The notes under the pieces: generated by a model
The model's input: only the letters and a program-made list of their open reading frames with translations
What the model was told of the DNA's origin: nothing
Databases searched by the model: none
Position numbers and translations under genes: made by a program
In this document: positions 46,601 through 57,426 of the stretch, piece after piece
Layout: every line of letters starts with the position of its first letter
Numbering within the stretch: the first letter of the stretch is position 1
Source of the DNA: Gelatoporia subvermispora B
Taxonomy: Eukaryota; Basidiomycota; Agaricomycetes; Polyporales; Gelatoporiaceae
Assembly (NCBI GenBank): GCA_000320605.2
Contig: KB445798.1
Span: 376,898-440,897 of the forward strand
Length of the DNA: 64,000 bases
Reading direction: 5' to 3'

Positions 46601-47850
46601 GAGAGGATTCGACGTGTCTGTCTGCAACGCAGTCTCGCAGTGGAGCTCGTCTCGTTCGCTCGTATTGTACATTTTCGCAAAGATGACGGCAAACGAGATT
46701 GGCTTTGGCATTTATCCGAAAATGAATAACGGGTGATGATTACCAGTGCGGTTCCTTGACCGCCTACATTCACATCTCATGAGTATCCCCAGCTCGCAAT
46801 GATCGTCCTCGATGTCCGATTCCTCTACCCGAATGCTCGAAACCCCGATGCGTCTTGCTCAGAGGATGTGTCGATGACTTCATGTGGTGCCGGAGCATCC
46901 TCCGCATATATGCGACGTCACCACCGCAATCACGGCTGGTACTTATGCAGCGATCGCAAAGGTGAAATTCGTGGACTCACCTATCGCGGCCTCCTGCGTG
47001 TCTGGGAAATATTACACGTGTCAAATGCACATCAAATTGAGCCTCGCGGTCTCCTGTTGGTATGCTCCACAGTCCGTGTGCTATATCAGTCTATTGACTC
47101 GTATGACCGTATCCGGGGCTGCTCAGCCGCACACGAGCCGGTTTAAATGACGACATGGCAATTTAGCTCATAATGCAGTACGAGAAAAGTGTGAGTACGT
47201 ATTCCGAAGTCGCCCCGAGTTTGATGTACTCCAGTAACAGACGATATACTACCTAGATGATTGCTGGAAGAAGAATACTAACGTGAACTGTCTAGAGATC
47301 GGTTGAAATTTTGACAACTGTACGTGCTACGCGAATATTAATATTAGAAAAGTACATAGGCGTTCCGGTGTCGATGATTGAACGTTCTCATGAACGTGGG
47401 AGGGACGAGGGCCGACGAATTTGAGTAAGCAAAGGCGCGCACCATTCCGAGGCCATGCGTAACCCGAGGAGCTGTGGGAGAAGTCACCCCGCCAGTATGC
47501 AGAGAGCGCGTGTACCACTGTTTCTCCTGCTGAAAATTTCGACTTCATTGGCAACGAAGAAGTCACATTTCTGCTCATGTAGAACGGTCTTGTGTCAGAT
47601 TGCTCACTACATGCACATGAAACGGGGTCGACAGCGTCAGGGTGGAGTATGTACGTTACCTCCAGGCTTCCACAACTTCCGTTAATGCAAATATACTAGA
47701 AATGTCTTGCGAAGGACGAATTACAATTTACCGTCATAGGCGACGTCTGACGGACACCCTGTACGTGACAATAGAGTCGTTCAAGTCTCGCTTGAGGCTC
47801 GGCAATAAATGAGGTCGGACACCTAGTATAGGGGTTTGAGACCTATTGGT
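46601..47850. other. Spacer before the transposon
   Basis: No gene is recognised. Two overlapping plus-strand frames around 46799-47150 have no motifs. The sequence is A+T-richer towards the transposon end. Confidence 0.4.
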
Positions 47851-47880
47851 AGGGTTTCAATAACCTAAGGTAGGGTTACC
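47851..47880 (+). repeat. Left terminal inverted repeat (approximate)
   Basis: It pairs imperfectly with the right end. The best shared core is TAGGGTTACC, with an outer AGGGT and a central AACC. Boundaries are estimates. Confidence 0.45.
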
Positions 47881-47989
47881 CATTTTCGAAAATTCCCACC
47901 CGACCTAATTTTCTCATGCGGCCAGAGTGTCACAGCGACGTGGCAAACACGCCTTAACGGTGAGGAGACCACCGCCGCCAGCTCGCTGA

Positions 47990-50174
47990 ATGGAGACCCA
48001 ACGCTCTTCCCCCCGTCGGCCTCGTACCAGCCTGTATCCCCACAACCTGTTTTTCTCGACGCTAGGACTGTTGCGGCGCTGGATGCCGCCGAAGAAACCA
48101 GTAGATCCCGATGATTTTTGGCTCAAGAACGACCGTCGTTCTATCCTTCTCTCGTTCCTCGAGACCAATCCCGAGGACTCGAGGAACCTGCTCTGGGGTT
48201 GCCCGGAAACTAAGCAGAAAACCAAGAGCCCGATGACGAAGAAGGAGATCTATGCGAAGATTGCATACCGTGTCTTTCTGAACGACCCCGATCCGACCGT
48301 CAACTCGAGACCGTTTGAACACACACCATCGCCTCATTGGGTGCGGGTCAAAAAACGGTTAGAAAAGTAAGCCGGAGAACTTATCTTCCTTAACACTACT
48401 AACGAAGGCTATTTTAGATGGCGCAATTGGTATAATGCTACGCAGACAAAGCTTAATTCAACGGGCGCTGGTATTACCGAAGAGCAGCTGGCCCAAGGGG
48501 TCACTTCAGTTATCCGTAAGTGATATTCAAGCTACTGCAAGAGTGCTATGCTCATCAGATACTGTAGGGGCATCTCTGCCAGCCAAGCTGGATCTCGACA
48601 CATACCAGCGGCTGAATGCAATCTGGTGCCGGAATCCGGCGTTCAATGCAACGACCGTGAACTCTCTTCATGAAGGACCTATCTCTCAGCAGGCAAATGC
48701 ACCTCCTCTATCCCACGACAACGAACCGTATCACAACATGTCTACGTCTCACGGTGCTACTTCATCGCAGGATGCTCGTCCCTTCGACTTCATGGAGGTT
48801 GATACCTTCGCGATGCTACGGGACTTCCAGATGCCGCCAATCAACTTCTTCCAGCAGACCGGCGGGCAGCAGCAGCTCAATATCTCGCATGAGCAGGAAC
48901 CTCACATATCGTCGCCTTTCAGCATGCAACAGCAGCTCAGTTCCGCGCTGCGTGACTTTGATATGCCGCAAGACTTACCTATACCGGAGAGCTTTACGGT
49001 ACCGCAGATGCACAGTGTGCCGCAGGATGTGGGTGCTTCTGCGAGTAGAAGCGACCCAACTATCACGGCGAGCTCATCCTCATCATCTCTTGTTCACCGC
49101 ACCGGCAATCTTGGAGCCTTTCTGAATCGCTCATTGTCTACGCTATCCTCGAACTCGTCCCTCCCATATCAGCATCCTGGAGTGCGCACTGCATCCTCAC
49201 CTTCAGTTCACCGCGCTGGCCGACGACAGTCAAAGAACAAGTCAGTCGCAGGTCTAGAAAGTGACCCTACGATTGAGAAGTTCATGGCCTCGATCTCGAA
49301 GGCGAATGACGAGGCAACTCAGTCTCGAGCCGAACAGACGAAAATGCAAGAAGATCGGTTCTTGCGGATGATGGAGTTCGAAGAATGGAAGACTATGTAC
49401 CTGGCGCAGCTTGAGATAGAGAAGCTGCAGCTCAAGGCAGAGACCGAACGGCTCGCCAATCTTGCACAATTGCAACGTGATCAGACTCAGACCTTGAAGG
49501 CGGCAATTGACTTCAATACCCTACTACTTCAGCAGTCCACATCCGAGAGAGGCCGCGACTCTCAGATTGACCAAAACATGTTGCCGGTCAATATGAGCAT
49601 TCTCCAGAGCTCGCCTGAAGTCTTTGCATCTCCTTCAGTTCCTTCGGTTTCTTCGGTTCCTTCGGTTCCTTCGACTCCTTTGCCGTCTTTCAGAACCATG
49701 TCCCCCTTGGTCCCCCGGCGTTTTGCTCCCAGGTCGGTATCGTCCTTATCGTCGTCTTCTCGCACAGTGCCAGTCTCTCCTCTCGCGTCGTCGTCAAACA
49801 TGTTATCCAGCCGTATGTCATCCCCCGCCATCCCGCCCCCCGCTATGCCATCTCCTGCAATGCCGCATTCCATCTCTATGCACCGTCCGGCCGCTTCGCA
49901 TCATTCTGCTTCTGCTTTACGTCAACCTGTTGCATACCAATCATCAATCTCGTCTGCGACAGGTTCATCAATGCTGTCTTCCACTGCCTCGTCATCTGCA
50001 TCAATCACATTTGCCGACTTCAACGACTTCAATGCCGACGCCTTCGCCGCATTCTCTGCTGACCCGGAAATGCAGAAGATCTTTGCATCAGTTTTACCCG
50101 AGGAGGAGGAGGAGGACGAGGACGAGGACGAGGACGATGAGGACGAGGATGATGAGGACGAGGAAGAGGAGTAG
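47990..50174 (+). CDS. Harbinger-associated Myb/SANT-like DNA-binding protein
   Basis: Exons 47990-48366, 48418-48515 and 48559-50174 give 696 residues; a second in-frame ATG at 48083 (MPPKKPVDPDDFW) would give 665. The N-terminal 120 residues, with regularly spaced Trp (DDFWLKNDRR, HWVRVKKRLEKWRNWYN), resemble the trihelix/Myb-like domain of the second Harbinger protein. That protein helps bring the transposase to the nucleus and to the element ends. A long Ser/Pro/Gln-rich middle follows, then a helical, charged stretch (about 49320-49510 in DNA), a Val-Pro-Ser repeat region, and an extremely acidic C-terminus of Glu/Asp. Its placement beside the transposase supports the assignment. Confidence 0.75.
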
Positions 50175-50278
50175 GAGGTCACTGCAGGTCTTATGTCAAT
50201 TCGCAATAGTCTGTTAGTTTGCATGTATCTTTGTCCATGTTCGTATGAAGTATATGATATTATATGTACATTGCGTGA

Positions 50279-51928
50279 TCAGTGTGTATTCAAGATATAC
50301 GTCATCAGCTCATCACGCATAACTGCACCTGCATGGTTAGCGGGATACTCGTCTGGTACAATGTAAGTAGAAATGTCCGTGTCGGAATCAGTGTCAGAAT
50401 CAGAGCTATCGTTAGGGCTACTTCGTACTTTATCATTGTCTAATCCAAGGCCTTGTGCAGCCTCAATATCGAGGATCAGGTTATGGAGAATCAAGGTGCA
50501 TCGGACCCACGTAATAGCCCATTCATAGGAATGTTTGTCTTTAATCTGAATGCGCAGCTCACGCAAGGATTGCCATTCACCTTTGAGTCGTCCAAAACCG
50601 TGTTCAGCCTCTACACGGACAGAAGAAAGGTATTTGTTGAACGTTTTCTTGGCATGAGGAAGGTTGGTTGTATTGGCAGGCCGTTTGAATGGCACAATAC
50701 ACCAGGTTTCTAGAGGATAGGCGGAATCACCGAAGATCCATTCGTTGTCTTTAAGAAATAACCTGGGGTGTTGATAGATTGCAGTATCCTTGAAAGCACG
50801 GGAATCATGTGCGCTTCCTACGTTGCCAATAGCATAGTCGACGACCCGTAGGGACCCAACCATAAATACAACCTGTCGTTCTATTAGCCAAGGACGCATG
50901 ATATTATATTTAAAAATAACCTGAAGCGACATGGCGTAGTCAGAATTTTTGTTATACCATGATTTGCCGTATAGAGCAGGTTCTTCAAATAGCTTGATGG
51001 CCGTTCCATCAACAGCCATAATTCCCCCTGTCCACGCAGTACATTGAGTTTTCGAATAGACAAACTGCTTCGCAGCTGCTCGTTCATCGTCGGTTGGTAA
51101 ATGAATTGCCTCACGATGAAGAGCAGTAATCGCAGCTGCAACTCGGTGTGTGTAATTGTTTACTGAGCCCGTTGAGACTCCCGCCCAAACAGCAAGATCG
51201 ACGACAGATATAGCGTTGCCGTAATGGCCCATGCGCCTCAGAAAAATAGCTAGCTGAGATCGTACCTCAAGCTGTGCATTGTTTGACTCGTTATAGAAGA
51301 TTGGGTTTGTGATTATTTTCTCAAGAATGGCATCAAACACGGAAGGCGAGACACGGACAAAGTGTCGGAAGAGGTCAGGGTGATCTGCATGGAAGATCCA
51401 TAACAACGGAAGCTGAGAGACCTGTGGAATACGAGGGCGCTGGACCAGGACACGTTGTCGCTGAATGACATCATAGCAATTGGAAAAATGGCGAAATGCC
51501 GCAATCGCCACCATCTGAATTCTCAAGATGGACTCATGGTTCACGTGGCCGGAGGTGCCAAATGAGCCAATGAGTGAAGAACTTTCCTCTGCGCCGTAAT
51601 GGGGAAGTGTTGGGTCCTCGGTCTGGCACATGGAGATGAACGAGTCGAGCATACTCGGCACGGAGTCAGGGGCAGTGCGAAATCCCGGAAGTATGGTACC
51701 CAGAAGTGACATGGCTGGGTCACCTGGAGGGAAAATACCAGGGCCAGGATTATCTGGATCCATTCTAATCAACAAATTACAAAGTAGAATGGAGTCAATA
51801 GTAGGCTTACAGTCCCCGGTGTCCGAGAGTGCCAGTATACACCTAAGCGCCGTAAGGAGCGTGAAGCGAGCGCGGTTTGCCACGCGCTCCAGTGCTATCT
51901 CTCGCTGTGTCGGATGATTGGGCGCCAT
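50279..51928 (-). CDS. PIF/Harbinger DDE transposase
   Basis: The open frame covers 549 codons. A 48-nt in-frame intron (50920-50873, GTTATT to GACAG) probably shortens it to 533 residues. An N-terminal helix-turn-helix-like part (VVDLAVWAGVSTGSVNNYT) precedes the catalytic core. The acidic triad is visible: Asp in GGIMAVDGTAIKL, Asp in GSAHDSRAF, and Glu in VRVEAEHGFGRLKGEW (DDE_Tnp_4 type). WIFGDSAYPL and PFKRPA are further family motifs. It cuts and joins the element ends in the nucleus. No frameshift or stop was found. Confidence 0.93.
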   Translation of the reverse strand: MAPNHPTQREIALERVANRARFTLLTALRCILALSDTGDCKPTIDSILLCNLLIRMDPDNPGPGIFPPGDPAMSLLGTILPGFRTAPDSVPSMLDSFISMCQTEDPTLPHYGAEESSSLIGSFGTSGHVNHESILRIQMVAIAAFRHFSNCYDVIQRQRVLVQRPRIPQVSQLPLLWIFHADHPDLFRHFVRVSPSVFDAILEKIITNPIFYNESNNAQLEVRSQLAIFLRRMGHYGNAISVVDLAVWAGVSTGSVNNYTHRVAAAITALHREAIHLPTDDERAAAKQFVYSKTQCTAWTGGIMAVDGTAIKLFEEPALYGKSWYNKNSDYAMSLQVIFKYNIMRPWLIERQVVFMVGSLRVVDYAIGNVGSAHDSRAFKDTAIYQHPRLFLKDNEWIFGDSAYPLETWCIVPFKRPANTTNLPHAKKTFNKYLSSVRVEAEHGFGRLKGEWQSLRELRIQIKDKHSYEWAITWVRCTLILHNLILDIEAAQGLGLDNDKVRSSPNDSSDSDTDSDTDISTYIVPDEYPANHAGAVMRDELMTYILNTH

Positions 51929-52107
51929 CGAGTTCTTGCTAGACAGGCTGTTGAAGTCTTCAGGAGAGGTGAGATGGATGAGCTCGGCGACGATCGATGA
52001 AGACTCGATAACAGGCAGCTATTATATGCCCGCATCGACTTGTCGGCTTCGAATTCTCTGAATTTCTCACTTCGAAACGACACTCGGTCACGCCTCTTGC
52101 CGAGAAG

Positions 52108-52138
52108 GTAACCCTATGGCGGGGTTACCATGCACCCT
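52108..52138 (-). repeat. Right terminal inverted repeat (approximate)
   Basis: It is the reverse complement of a sequence similar to the left end. It shares GGTAACCCTA and has an additional GGGGTTACC in the middle. The outermost base is uncertain. Confidence 0.45.
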
Positions 52139-52370
52139 AACCGATCATAGCCGGCTTCGCGAAATTAACAAAACGAACTTTGAACGACTCTAATTAGGGG
52201 GCGATGGACTCCAGGTGAGAATTAGCCATGGCGTGCACCAGGCACCAAGATGGTATTCTGACTTCCTTTTGTCGTATCCCTGACCACATTGACGCCGCGC
52301 TTGCAGCGACGAGTTGGGGTCATCGCAACTATTCGGAAGCGTACGCGCTGCCCAGAAATGTCCGGTCAGC

Positions 52371-52378
52371 ATATATAA
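52371..52378 (+). promoter_or_regulatory. TATA box of the hydrophobin gene
   Basis: ATATATAA lies 71-78 bases upstream of the start codon, a spacing typical of strongly expressed fungal genes. Confidence 0.65.
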
Positions 52379-52448
52379 GAAGCCCAGAAGCTGAAGGTAA
52401 CCCTCAGCCAGCTCTCGTCGCATTCTCATCTCTTACAACTGTCTCAAG

Positions 52449-52961
52449 ATGCTCTCTCGCATTTCCGGCGTTCTGTTCGTGCTCTACCTCACCCTTCTTG
52501 CGGTCGCCACCCCCTGGGGACAGCCCACCACGTCGTCCACTCCGACTAAGACGATCACCGTCACCGCTCCGGGTCCCACCGTCACTGAGCCCGCCAGCCA
52601 GTGCAGCACCGGCCCGATCCAGTGCTGCGATTCTACCGAGATGGTGAGGTCCTTGTATCCAAAGTCCAGCATTCTAATATAACGGGCATTTAGGCCTCTT
52701 CTGCGAACGGTGCTGCCCTGCTTGGGCTCCTGGGCGTCGTCGTCCAGGGTATTGATGCCTTGATCGGTGTCAACTGCTCCCCTATCACCGTCGTCGGCGT
52801 CGGTAGTGGTAATGCCTGCTCCGCTACCACTGTCTGCTGCCAGAACAATGCTGTTGTGCGTATTTATCTGGTACCGTACAATCAGACTCATTTTTATTGA
52901 CTACCTGCTTCGTTTTCAGGGAGGACTCATTTCGATCGGATGTGTCCCGGTCATTCTCTGA
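52449..52961 (+). CDS. Class I hydrophobin
   Basis: Exons 52449-52643, 52694-52855 and 52920-52961 give 132 residues. A signal peptide (MLSRISGVLFVLYLTLLAVA) is followed by a Thr/Pro-rich linker. The eight-cysteine pattern follows: QCSTGPIQCC, then NCSP, then ACSATTVCC, then IGCVPV. The long hydrophobic stretch between the third and fourth cysteines (LLGLLGVVVQGIDALIGV) is usual for class I. Hydrophobins self-assemble at air-water interfaces and coat aerial hyphae. The gene is intact. It starts about 310 bases beyond the transposon end, so the insertion may have changed its upstream control region. Confidence 0.95.
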
Positions 52962-53192
52962 GTGTGGTGAGGAGGTAGAGGACGACATCATCAAGATGGA
53001 TAAGTTCGTTAGATACCTGCAGCCTGATTGATGTGCTTTGACTCGCGACTGATGTTACTTTGTGATGATGACATTCTGCCCCCTTCTCCCGGGTTGGCCC
53101 GACCTGAACGGTTGCTATGATTGAGTCAGTGGATCGGTTCAGTCATAACAATACGGCCAAACGATCGTGGGCCAGCTAAGATCAACTCACTA

Positions 53193-53699
53193 TCATCCGA
53201 GCCGGTTCGACTTGTCAGCGTATCCTTCCCATTTGCCCAGCTCATCGTCTACGTCTAGCGTGCGAGTGCCGTAGAAGATATGCGTAGTAGGCTTGATTGA
53301 ATCCCAGCTCTCGATCTTACCCTCTTCATCTCTTTCGAACGTCCCTCCCCACACACTCCACCTCCCAGTCTTAGTATTATGTCCCGCTACGCAGACGCCG
53401 CACGTCTTGCACCGCCACCGTGTCTTCCACGGTTTGATTGGCAACGAGAAAGAGTCAAGGGCTGCATCATGCGGCTCGCTATGTGTCCACCGGAAGGCGT
53501 CATGCTCAAAGTGCACAGTGTGCACAAATGGGCAGCCTGTGTATGAGCAAGGAAGATGTTAGTATCAAGTATGCTCAGACGACGGAAGCAAATTCGAACC
53601 CGTTAGACGCTGACAGAGCGTGCAGTGGCAATAGGCGGCCAAGACCGGCGGTTGCGACAATGCATATGTAACGGATCCACAAAAGCATGAGCCCTTCAT
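53193..53699 (-). CDS. GFA/CENP-V-fold zinc protein
   Basis: Two exons (53699-53600 and 53536-53193) give 147 residues. Zinc-binding motifs are MKGSCFCGSV (CxC), CHCTLCQR (CxxxxC type) and RWRCKTCGVCV, matching the GFA (glutathione-dependent formaldehyde-activating) family fold. The linking intron restores RLTGCPFVHTV. Family members include small carbon-sulfur lyase-like proteins whose substrate is usually unknown; formaldehyde handling should not be assumed. The C-terminal part ends THIFYGTRTLDVDDELGKWE, as in many fungal homologues. No lesion. Confidence 0.9.
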
Positions 53700-54651
53700 G
53701 GCACCAGGCAAAAGCCCAGGGATTTCGAGGGTCTCGGAGCAGTGCGACTCGGTCAGTTTTGAGGGACTCCGAATGCGGTCACGTCGAGGTTCAGCGGACT
53801 TGCCCGGCCCGCAGCTGCCGCTTGCTGAGTGCGCGGAAACGAGCGTATTTACTGCGGGCTTACGCGCGTACGCACCCAGGAGCTCCGACGGTGTCGAAAC
53901 GGGATGCCTTTTCTCATGCCCACTGTGAGCCTTGGATATCGCGACGTAATTACCTGTGTAATTACCTGTTGAATTATCTGGCAATAGTTGGGTCTAATGG
54001 AGGACAAGATCACGCCGGGGCCAGAGACGGATGGAGAGGTCCGCGGATCGGGGTAACGCATCAACAAGCCAATCTGCAATGTTCAACAATTGACTACTGA
54101 CAACGCCTTCGACCTGAGCTACTAGTGGTGATTTCGCTGCTACTTTGACGAGGTCAAATCGTTGTCTACTCAGGTAGACTCATACAGAGCTATCACCTCC
54201 GCCGAAATTTGATGTCTACATTAGTCGTGCGAAGGCCACCACTTTCCGAACATGTGCGTGAGCGTGTGCAAAGCCGGTCTCACGGCCGGAAAACCATGAT
54301 AGGCCAGCTTTAGCATGCGGGACCGAAGGATCGGTGCATGTGACCGGAACACAATTTACCTGAGGTTCAGAATACAGAGGGTGAGGGCGAAGTTCGGAGC
54401 TCAGAAAAAGGTCTCGAAGAGATGCTCCATATTTGCAACCAATTCGCAGAGATCATTTTTGTCCAAATACTTTCATCAGGGAGGAATACAATATAGCTGG
54501 CTCGAACATGGGATCACGAGGTATGAGCCCAAGTGACATAGATCATAGCTTTTAGTATTCGACTAAACCAGATCCCGGGTCATACTCCTGACCGTGCCTA
54601 CAAATGGGACTGCATGTCAGCGGCCCAATGTTTCAGTCATCGAGAATTGCC
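53700..54651. other. Spacer between GFA gene and F-box gene
   Basis: No gene is seen. From about 54540 the sequence resembles the 3' flank of the F-box pseudogene at 26860-26950. Confidence 0.45.
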
Positions 54652-57220
54652 TCACTTTGCTTCCATGTGGTAGGCAATAAATGCCGCGCTACCACGTAAT
54701 TTGGCGAGATGACCCCATCTATATGGCCATTTGATACTGGTGAGGCAAATCTTACACGATGGCTCGTGATCAGAGGTAGCTTCTGCTGTGCCTTCTGGGA
54801 TCTGAGCAGGGACTGAAGTGCGATCGGTCCGCTGGCGTCGGACATCATAGGCCTCCTCAGGACTAAAATAACGGAGGAACGGAGGACCGGCCAAGTCATG
54901 ATCGTTGCGAAGTGAATCATGGAGATTCACGCGCGGTTTCCTGAGTGGAGTATTCAGCGTTGGCCATTGAGATGCGATATTCGGATGCATACCGTTGTGA
55001 AGTCATGTCTTTGTACCATTGTTGCTCATCAGATACGTGACGCACCTAAGGAATACGTCAGCCTTCACTGAATTCGAAGGATTATTGCGCGCACCATGTC
55101 AATCCAGCTCCATTGCTCCGGAGCAGGCAAGCACGGGTTTCCGCACATGCAGATCAGCTGACCTGCCCTGACAAGCGCATCTAGCCTGTGCATCGTGGCA
55201 TCCATATATTCAGGTCCTCTGACTCCGAATATCTTTAGCATGGGAGAAATGACCTCGATCTCGGCACTGGCAGGTCTAATGTATGCAGGGATGCCGTTAT
55301 GTCGCCATGTCTTCTTGCGCTTGTCCGTTATAACAGCCGGTGGCCATGTTTCTCCAGTCTCCGGATCAGTTCCCCATGGAGCATTCGGATGCGTACTACG
55401 CCAGTGAGCATGAATACCGCGATAATCCAAGGCGCGAGCCTCGACGATGACCGTCCTCCAACACGAGTGCCTGACGCATTCGAAGAGAGCATCAGGACGA
55501 CTGAGCGCGGAATCAAGTGTGAAATCCATGTCTTGACCATCCTCGCCGTCCTGATTTGCAATTTGCTCGCTGGCCACATTCGGGTTGCGCTTACGGAGCA
55601 TTGTGACAAGATCCTTCTTGACTCGAATTTCGTACAGTTCAAGATGGTGTTGCCCCTCTCGGCTGTCGAAGACGTCCATAAAGTGCTCGACTGAGATCTC
55701 ACCGTGCGCTTGATTACGACGAGCAAGCTCCTGGAATGGAGGCAGTAAGCAGAGCTCCATGCCAGTGGGCATCATGTCCTTCGACTCCGTGTCGGCCCAC
55801 GTCTGAAGCAGCTCGTCGTAGTGAGCTTTAATCTGCTGACAACGCTCCTCGACCCGCTCTTCTAACTTCTCATGAATGGCATCCTCTCTTGCCTCATCAA
55901 TCATACGGATAAGCTTCGGCTTGATCTGCGACCAGACTACGATTCACAGTCAGCATACTGATACAAATTCATATATTGTGTAATTGAGAGGACTAACTTC
56001 GTGGCGTCAACTGACGAGGTTGGTTCAATATATTGTCCCACACCGGGTTGTCGGTAGGAAAGTCGAGAGTGCTATATCCTAGTTCGTACAGATTCGCTTC
56101 AATTCTACCCAACGACGTTGCCAGGAAACGTTAGCCGGATACATGCACGGTTAAGACAAACGTACTGTGCGGTACGGCCCATTTGAGCATCGTGTTGCCT
56201 TCTGCTCTGTTCTAATTTGCTTGAATTCTCCCATTTGTGGACCTCTAGTCCATACTAAACGCGGTGCGATGTTAGCTGCAGCGCCAGAGGGTATCAGGAT
56301 AGCCTACAGTATATCTTTCCTGAGCGAGCTGCTTCTGAGTGCGGATAAATTCTTGTACACTGATTGATCCATCAGCTGTTCCATGGAGTTGGGAGAGCTT
56401 ATTGTCCACAAAGTCTAGCTCAGGCAGAAAATACAAATCCCAACTAGAATTTTGGCGCTGAATATGCATATATGCTAAGCGAATGCGGTTAGTGTGCACA
56501 TGAGGTGAAAGATAGCTAGACGCTTACATTCCCTGACCACACGAGGAACTAATGAGAAAATGGTCTCTCCAGCTGATAGAGCAGAATGGCGACCGTCATT
56601 GAACCTCGAACCAAACCGCCGATGTCCTGGTACCACACTAAGCTCTCTATCAGTAGTGTTCGCTGTTGGGCAGGTCAGCATCTGATACACGCACTTCACT
56701 CTAAAGCACGCAGCACAGAATCGTACTCGTGCAGTATAGCTCACACAAGTTGCCTTGTCCACGCTGCACGCCTTCGCAGAACGGTCGTCGGTACAATTGC
56801 ATTAACAGAACGACCAGAGATACCGCTCACCAGGCAGATTTTGTCAAACACCAATGCCGCGTAACGAGGCTCAGCCAGATCCGGCGCGCACGGAGGAAGG
56901 TCGGGGATGTTGTATAAGGCAGCACGCCACACCATCCTTGCCGTCTTAGACATCAGCATGTCTCTCAACCCCTTCGATGTGCGCGATAATTGGATCAAAG
57001 TCATTGGATGCGACCACGACGCGATCTGCTCACGATTCAGCCTGATGTCACATAGGGAAACTTGTTCGCTAGGCACCTCTAGGAAGATATCGATGGGCAT
57101 GTCCATGAATTTCGCCAGACGGCCCAGACGGACATCTCGCTTCTCCTTCACTGCTGATTGTGCTGCATTTGCAGAACTTCTGCGGAATGCACGGGACTTA
57201 TGGCTGACGATAGGTTGCAT
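54652..57220 (-). CDS. F-box protein, full-length copy
   Basis: About nine exons on the minus strand. It starts MQPIVSHKSRAFRRSSANAA. The F-box is split by a 51-nt intron (RLAKFMDMPIDIFLE / IASWSHPMTLIQLSRTSKGL) and ends with TARMVWRAALYNIPDLP. A cysteine motif follows (ACSVDKATCVSYTARVRFCA AC), then SISVQEFIRTQKQLAQERYT, RIEANLYELGYSTLDFP, a charged helical region (EARED AIHEKLEERVEERCQQ, from 55904), IHAHWRSTHPNAPWG, and ICMCGNPCLPAPEQWSWIDM. The tail is reached after the intron GTATGC...CTCAG and ends SCKICLTSIKWPYRWGHLAK. F-box proteins link substrates to the SCF ubiquitin ligase; the conserved cysteine and CxxC tail motifs may bind zinc. Some inner exon borders near 56100-56300 are uncertain. 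The start is supported by the equivalent ATG in the 27.9-kb copy. Confidence 0.75.
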
Positions 57221-57426
57221 GTTGTGTGCAGGGTAGAATGCAACAGCTGAAGCGCTCGAACACGCCACTCCTCCTAAGAACCTAATACAAGCGAAGCGCT
57301 TGAGTTTCCCACGGGGTCAAAGCAGGCAAAGTACAAGCGCAGAACACATTGCATATATATATTCCGTTCACCCTCTTTGCGGAAGTAGAGATCACATCGT
57401 AAAACCTACACTTCGGAATCAAATGC

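Larger units (their letters stand above)
47851..52138. mobile_element. PIF/Harbinger DNA transposon, probably complete
   Basis: It holds the two genes expected of this superfamily, a Myb/SANT-like DNA-binding protein and a DDE transposase, convergent and 104 bases apart. Imperfect terminal inverted repeats of about 40 bp are suggested by AGGGTTTCA...TAGGGTTACC at 47851-47880 and its reverse-complement relative (GGTAACCCTA...TGCACCCT) at 52108-52138. The exact ends and the usual 3-bp target duplication could not be fixed. Both frames are intact, so the element may be autonomous. Confidence 0.8.

Noticed and set aside
46799..47150. Two overlapping plus-strand frames of 88 and 115 codons
   Set aside because: No family motif, no splice partners and no paralogue; they are most likely chance frames.
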